Source: Cloacibacterium caeni (GTDB lineage Bacteria > Bacteroidota > Bacteroidia > Flavobacteriales > Weeksellaceae). Taken from it: a stretch of DNA of 64,000 nucleotides. The notes below the pieces were generated by a model that saw only the letters and a program-made list of their open reading frames with translations, was not told the DNA's origin and did no database searches. This document shows positions 60,678-64,000 of this stretch, piece by piece; the first letter of the stretch is position 1, and every line of letters begins with the position of its first letter. Location: the NCBI RefSeq assembly GCF_907163105.1, contig NZ_OU015321.1, positions 682,001-746,000 of the forward strand, written 5' to 3'. The translations under genes and the position numbers were made by a program.

Positions 60678-61433
60678 ATGCTCAAGAAAAGAATCATTCC
60701 TTGTTTGGATATAAAAGACGGAAGAACGGTAAAAGGCGTTAATTTTGTGGGGTTGATTGATGCAGGAAACCCCGTGGAATTGGCAAAAAGATATGTTGAT
60801 GAAGGTGCAGATGAACTGGTTTTTCTAGATATTACAGCAACTCACGAAAACCGAAAAACTTTGGTGCAATTAGTAGAAAAAATTGCTGAGGAAATCAATA
60901 TTCCGTTTACTGTTGGTGGTGGAATTTCAGAAATTTCTGATGTTGATAATCTTCTAAAAGCAGGCGCAGATAAAATCAGCATCAATTCTTCTGCGGTAAA
61001 AAATCCTGATTTAATTAAAACCTTTGCAGATAAATTCGGGAGTCAATGCGTAGTGGTGGCGATAGATTCTAAACAATTTGGAGATGAAGATTACGTTTTT
61101 GTAAACGGTGGAAGAATAAAAACCGACTATAAAACCCACGATTGGGCGAAAAAAGTAGAAGAATTAGGAGCTGGCGAAATTTTACTCACTTCTATGGATT
61201 TTGATGGAACAAAACAAGGTTTCGATGTGAGATTGCTCAATGAAATTTCACAAATCGTCAATATTCCCATTATCGCTTCTGGAGGTGCAGGAAAGATTGA
61301 AGATTTTACAGAGGTTTTTAATGAAACCAAAGCTACAGGAGCTTTAGCAGCAAGTATTTTCCACTTTGGAGAAATTAAAATAAACGACTTAAAACAAGTT
61401 TTAAAACAACAAAATATTGCCATAAGATTTTAG
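60678..61433 (+). CDS. hisF: Imidazole glycerol phosphate synthase, cyclase subunit
   Basis: A 251-aa barrel that works with HisH to make IGP and [27 protein letters not shown] (Asp11), [63 protein letters not shown] (Asp about 130) and [19 protein letters not shown]. Starts 4 bp after hisA. Confidence 0.97.
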   Translation: MLKKRIIPCLDIKDGRTVKGVNFVGLIDAGNPVELAKRYVDEGADELVFLDITATHENRKTLVQLVEKIAEEINIPFTVGGGISEISDVDNLLKAGADKISINSSAVKNPDLIKTFADKFGSQCVVVAIDSKQFGDEDYVFVNGGRIKTDYKTHDWAKKVEELGAGEILLTSMDFDGTKQGFDVRLLNEISQIVNIPIIASGGAGKIEDFTEVFNETKATGALAASIFHFGEIKINDLKQVLKQQNIAIRF

Positions 61434-61500
61434 ATTTACGATGTTTGATCTACGATTTTTAAATATTTAATTATAAATTTTTTTCAACAACATTAAACAA

Positions 61501-62091
61501 ATGAATTCAATGATAAATTTTGAAAAAGGAAACGGATTAGTTCCTGCAATTATACAAGACGAAATTACATTACAAGTGTTAATGCTAGGTTTTATGAATG
61601 AAGAAGCTCTAAAATTAACAGAAGAAACGGGGAAAGTTCACTTTTTTAGCAGAACCAAAGATAGAATTTGGTTAAAAGGTGAATCTTCTGAAAATTATTT
61701 ATATGTAAAAAGCATCGAAAAAGACTGTGATGATGATACATTATTGATTAAAGTGAAACCAACGAATGTAGTTTGTCATACCGGTAATTTCAGTTGTTTT
61801 GGAGAAAAAGATACCAAAGGTTTTCTGTATGAATTAGAATCGATTATCAACCAAAGAATTGATGAAAATGTAGAAGGTTCTTATACTTCAAAACTCTACC
61901 AAAGAGGCATCAATAAAGTAGCTCAAAAAGTAGGAGAGGAAGCAGTAGAATTGGTAATTGAGGCGAAAGATAATAATGATGACTTGTTCAAAAACGAAGC
62001 AGCAGATTTATTTTATCACTTCTTAATTCTATTGAAAGCTAAAAATTTCAAATTGCAAGACATAGAAGAAGTTTTGAGAGGAAGACATTAA
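61501..62091 (+). CDS. hisIE: Bifunctional phosphoribosyl-AMP cyclohydrolase / phosphoribosyl-ATP pyrophosphatase
   Basis: A 196-aa fusion catalysing steps 2 and 3. HisI part: VPAIIQDEITLQVLMLGFMNEEALKLTEETGKVHFFSRTK, DCDDDTLLIKV, and VVCHTGNFSCF with zinc cysteines. HisE part from about 105: NQRIDENVEGSYTSKLYQRGINKVAQKVGEEAVELVIEAK. A second in-frame ATG (61510, MINFEKG) is an equally plausible start. It is the last gene of the his operon, completing the whole pathway except PRPP supply. Confidence 0.96.
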   Translation: MNSMINFEKGNGLVPAIIQDEITLQVLMLGFMNEEALKLTEETGKVHFFSRTKDRIWLKGESSENYLYVKSIEKDCDDDTLLIKVKPTNVVCHTGNFSCFGEKDTKGFLYELESIINQRIDENVEGSYTSKLYQRGINKVAQKVGEEAVELVIEAKDNNDDLFKNEAADLFYHFLILLKAKNFKLQDIEEVLRGRH

Positions 62092-62122
62092 GTTTAATTT
62101 TTAGTATTTACTGATTTTTTTG

Positions 62123-62130
62123 TATTTTTG
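62123..62130 (+). promoter_or_regulatory. Putative -7 element TATTTTTG
   Basis: It matches TANNTTTG 12 bp upstream of the following ATG; no clear -33 element. Confidence 0.4.
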
Positions 62131-62142
62131 TAAAAATAACCA

Positions 62143-62574
62143 ATGAAAAAAATCATTCTTTCTGTCCATCTTTTTTTTGGAATTTTTTGCTTTTCACAAT
62201 CAGCACAAGAGTTGATAAATAAGGATATTTATGACAGACAAGTTTCTAATTATGTAGGGGTAAAAGCTCTCAATGATATGCAGGCAAGTGCTAGATCAGG
62301 CAATGCTAGTCAACTAAAAGATTTAGATGAAAAGTTTGAATTTAATTTTGCTCAAAAAGAAAAATTAGATGCTAAATTCAAAACATTGAATCAAAAAAAA
62401 ATAGAGCTAGAAAAAATGATAATCGCTTCAAAAACTGAGGTGGAAAAAGAAAAATTAAACCGAAAATTGAAACAAATCTTGTCTGAATTTGAGAAAAATC
62501 AACAGAAATTGAAAGAGAATGAAGCTGAACTCAAAATTTTACAAGAAAAGTATAATAGTTTACTTGAAAAATAA
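62143..62574 (+). CDS. Hypothetical exported coiled-coil protein
   Basis: A 143-aa protein with signal peptide (MKKIILSVHLFFGIFCFSQ) and, after residue 60, an almost uninterrupted lysine/glutamate-rich coiled coil (KFKTLNQKKIELEKMIIASK, then KEKLNRKLKQILSEFEKNQQKLKENEAELKIL). No family recognised. Likely periplasmic. Confidence 0.72.
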   Translation: MKKIILSVHLFFGIFCFSQSAQELINKDIYDRQVSNYVGVKALNDMQASARSGNASQLKDLDEKFEFNFAQKEKLDAKFKTLNQKKIELEKMIIASKTEVEKEKLNRKLKQILSEFEKNQQKLKENEAELKILQEKYNSLLEK

Positions 62575-62575
62575 G

Positions 62576-62602
62576 AAAACAGAGCAATTTGCTCTGTTTT
62601 TT
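62576..62602. terminator. Bidirectional terminator between convergent genes
   Basis: AAAACAGAGCAA pairs perfectly with TTGCTCTGTTTT. T runs on both strands serve the coiled-coil gene and trpA. Confidence 0.85.
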
Positions 62603-63332
62603 ATTTAATAGATTTGATGAAAGCTTCCGCTTTTTCTTTCCAATCTTTATTTTCTAGAAGAATTTTCACAAAGGCAGTTCCTATAATTCCGCCTTGTGCT
62701 TTTTCTGTAACTTGCTCGAAATCAGATTTATTTATAATTCCGAAACCAATCATTATAGGATTTTCAAGGTTGATGGAAGCTAATTTGTTTAGATATTCAT
62801 CATTTTTAACCTCTTTGTTTTCGTTTCCTGTAGTAGAAGAACTAGAAACAGCATACAAAAATCCTGAACTCAAAGAATCTAAATATTGAATGCGTTCTTC
62901 CGAAGTTTCTGGAGTCACCAAAAAGGTAAAATTCAATCTATATTTCTCTAAAATAGGTTGATAATTTCTTTCAAACTCAATCGGAGGTAAATCTGGAATA
63001 ATCAGTCCAGAAACTCCAGAATTGGCACATTCTTCGCAGAATTTTTCAAAACCGAAACTTAAAACAGGGTTAATGTAACCCATTAAAATAACAGGAATTT
63101 TGATTTCATCTTTCACCGATTTCAGTTGAGAAAAAAGTTGAGCGATGGTCATTCCGTTAGACAGAGCCAATTCGTGCGCTTCCTGAATTACAGGTCCATC
63201 TGCAACAGGATCAGAATATGGCATCCCAATTTCCATCATATCTGCGCCAGAATTCTGAATGGTTTTCATTATTTCTGTAGTATCTTCCAAAGTGGGAATT
63301 CCCGCAGTAAAATATATATTTAATTTTTTCAT
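62601..63332 (-). CDS. trpA: Tryptophan synthase alpha subunit
   Basis: A 243-aa barrel that splits indole-3-glycerol phosphate. YFTAGIPTLEDTTEIM, DMMEIGMPYSDPVADGPVIQEAH with the catalytic Glu34 and Asp45, VILMGYINPVLSFG, GLIIPDLPPIE, and GFLYAVSSSSTTGNE. It sits on the minus strand next to the PhzF-family gene; trpB and the rest of the trp operon would lie to the right of the window. Confidence 0.95.
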   Translation of the reverse strand: MKKLNIYFTAGIPTLEDTTEIMKTIQNSGADMMEIGMPYSDPVADGPVIQEAHELALSNGMTIAQLFSQLKSVKDEIKIPVILMGYINPVLSFGFEKFCEECANSGVSGLIIPDLPPIEFERNYQPILEKYRLNFTFLVTPETSEERIQYLDSLSSGFLYAVSSSSTTGNENKEVKNDEYLNKLASINLENPIMIGFGIINKSDFEQVTEKAQGGIIGTAFVKILLENKDWKEKAEAFIKSIK

Positions 63333-63342
63333 TGTCTTAATT

Positions 63343-64000
63343 TTAATTGATGAATATTTCGCCTTTTAAATAGGTTTTGCACTTTCCGCTGATGAGAACT
63401 CTATCATTTTTGAGTTCACATTCTAAAACCCCACCACGTTTGGAAATTTGTTTTGCAGTAAGTTTAGTTTTGCCCAATTTTTCTGCCCAAAAAGGAGTTA
63501 ATGTAGTATGAGCAGAACCTGTAACAGGATCTTCGTTTACACCGCAATTTGGACCAAAAAATCTAGATACAAAGTCGTAGTTTTCTGAAATAGAACTTAC
63601 AATAACTCCTCTTGCATTAATTTTTGCAATTTCAGGAATGTTGGGTTCTATATTTTGAATTTGATGTTCGTTTTCAAAGATTAACAAATAATCTGTTTTT
63701 CCTTGATATGCTTCAATAGGTTGATACGCAAAACATTTCTCGAAAATAGCTAAATCTTCCACTTTTTGTAAGTTGTCTTTTGGGAAATCTAAAGTTAAAA
63801 AATCTCCGTTTTTGGTTACAGTTAGCGTTCCGCTGTTTCTAGAAAAGAATTTGATTTTTTCCCCCGAAAATCCTTCAAAATTCATCAATGTATAAGCGGA
63901 AGCTAATGTAGCGTGACCGCATAAATCTACTTCTACTTCTGGCGTAAACCAACGAATTTCATAGCCATTTTCTATTGGAACGGTAAATGCAGTTTCTGCC
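63343..64000 (-). CDS. PhzF-family isomerase/epimerase, 5' part outside the window
   Basis: The frame is open to the right window edge; the ATG at 63888 is internal. Residues read from the edge include IRWFTPEVEVDLCGHATLASAYTL, the PhzF core, and GCGVNEDPVTGSAHTTLTPFWAEKLGKTKL with the second half motif. PhzF proteins are two-lobed isomerases of the diaminopimelate-epimerase-like fold; outside phenazine clusters their substrate is mostly unknown. It lies 10 bp upstream of trpA on the same strand, so the two are probably co-transcribed. Confidence 0.88.
   Translation of the reverse strand, partial: AETAFTVPIENGYEIRWFTPEVEVDLCGHATLASAYTLMNFEGFSGEKIKFFSRNSGTLTVTKNGDFLTLDFPKDNLQKVEDLAIFEKCFAYQPIEAYQGKTDYLLIFENEHQIQNIEPNIPEIAKINARGVIVSSISENYDFVSRFFGPNCGVNEDPVTGSAHTTLTPFWAEKLGKTKLTAKQISKRGGVLECELKNDRVLISGKCKTYLKGEIFIN

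Overview
The window looks like a chromosome segment of a flavobacterium, most likely in the Chryseobacterium/Cloacibacterium group (inferred). It is AT-rich, several promoters carry the Bacteroidetes -7 element TANNTTTG, start codons lack Shine-Dalgarno sequences, and families restricted to Bacteroidetes (DUF4492, DUF2911, DapD/HisB types, flavobacterial intergenic repeats) are present. It is mostly housekeeping DNA with a few accessory and decaying stretches.

1-4.1 kb: a molybdenum-cofactor cluster (TauE/SafE exporter end, mobA, moaD, a MoeB-rhodanese fusion, a methyltransferase, moaE, a MoaC-MoaB fusion). 4.1-6.8 kb: a gene frameshifted at its start, a complete IS3-family element with a recognisable -1 frameshift site, and an unknown gene ending in the IS terminus. 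6.8-8.9 kb: DUF2911 protein and Ada. 8.9-20.3 kb: a redox/sulfur and efflux region (rhodanese, AraC regulator with an internal stop, DUF4492, a chimeric ORF fusing the CydA start to the end of a NifX-like protein, SQR-like flavoprotein, small ORF, peroxiredoxin, then an RND operon ending in PII-like and DUF2892 genes). Four copies of a TGTAAC-N4-GTTACA palindrome precede genes of this region and suggest one Crp/Fnr-type regulon.

20.4-31.4 kb: acetyltransferase, small membrane ORF, serB, a lysine-catabolism pair (ALDH7 and lysine 6-aminotransferase), two partly degenerate amidohydrolases, DUF2007 and tRNA-Ala(GGC). 31.4-33 kb: a three-gene HipBST-like toxin-antitoxin operon preceded by three operators spaced exactly 41 bp apart. 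33-35 kb: topB. 35-38.1 kb: unknown genes among dispersed palindromic repeats, including a doubly frameshifted lipoprotein gene. 38.1-44.4 kb: a GbsR/MarR regulator with a clear palindromic operator and a second RND operon. 44.4-46.4 kb: a Crp/Fnr regulator and a polytopic membrane protein. 46.4-49.3 kb: another repeat-rich island with unknown genes.

49.3-54.7 kb: conserved hypothetical, NlpC/P60 lipoprotein, dapD, three glycosyltransferases. 54.8-62.1 kb: a complete histidine operon (hisG-D-C-B-H-A-F-IE) led by a short peptide with five consecutive His codons and an attenuator. 62.1-64 kb: a coiled-coil secreted protein, trpA, and the start-truncated end of a PhzF-family gene.

The most informative oddities are the cydA/nifX chimera, the shared palindrome regulon, the HipBST operator array, the His-leader attenuator, and the composite intergenic repeats, two of which carry a near-identical promoter module.
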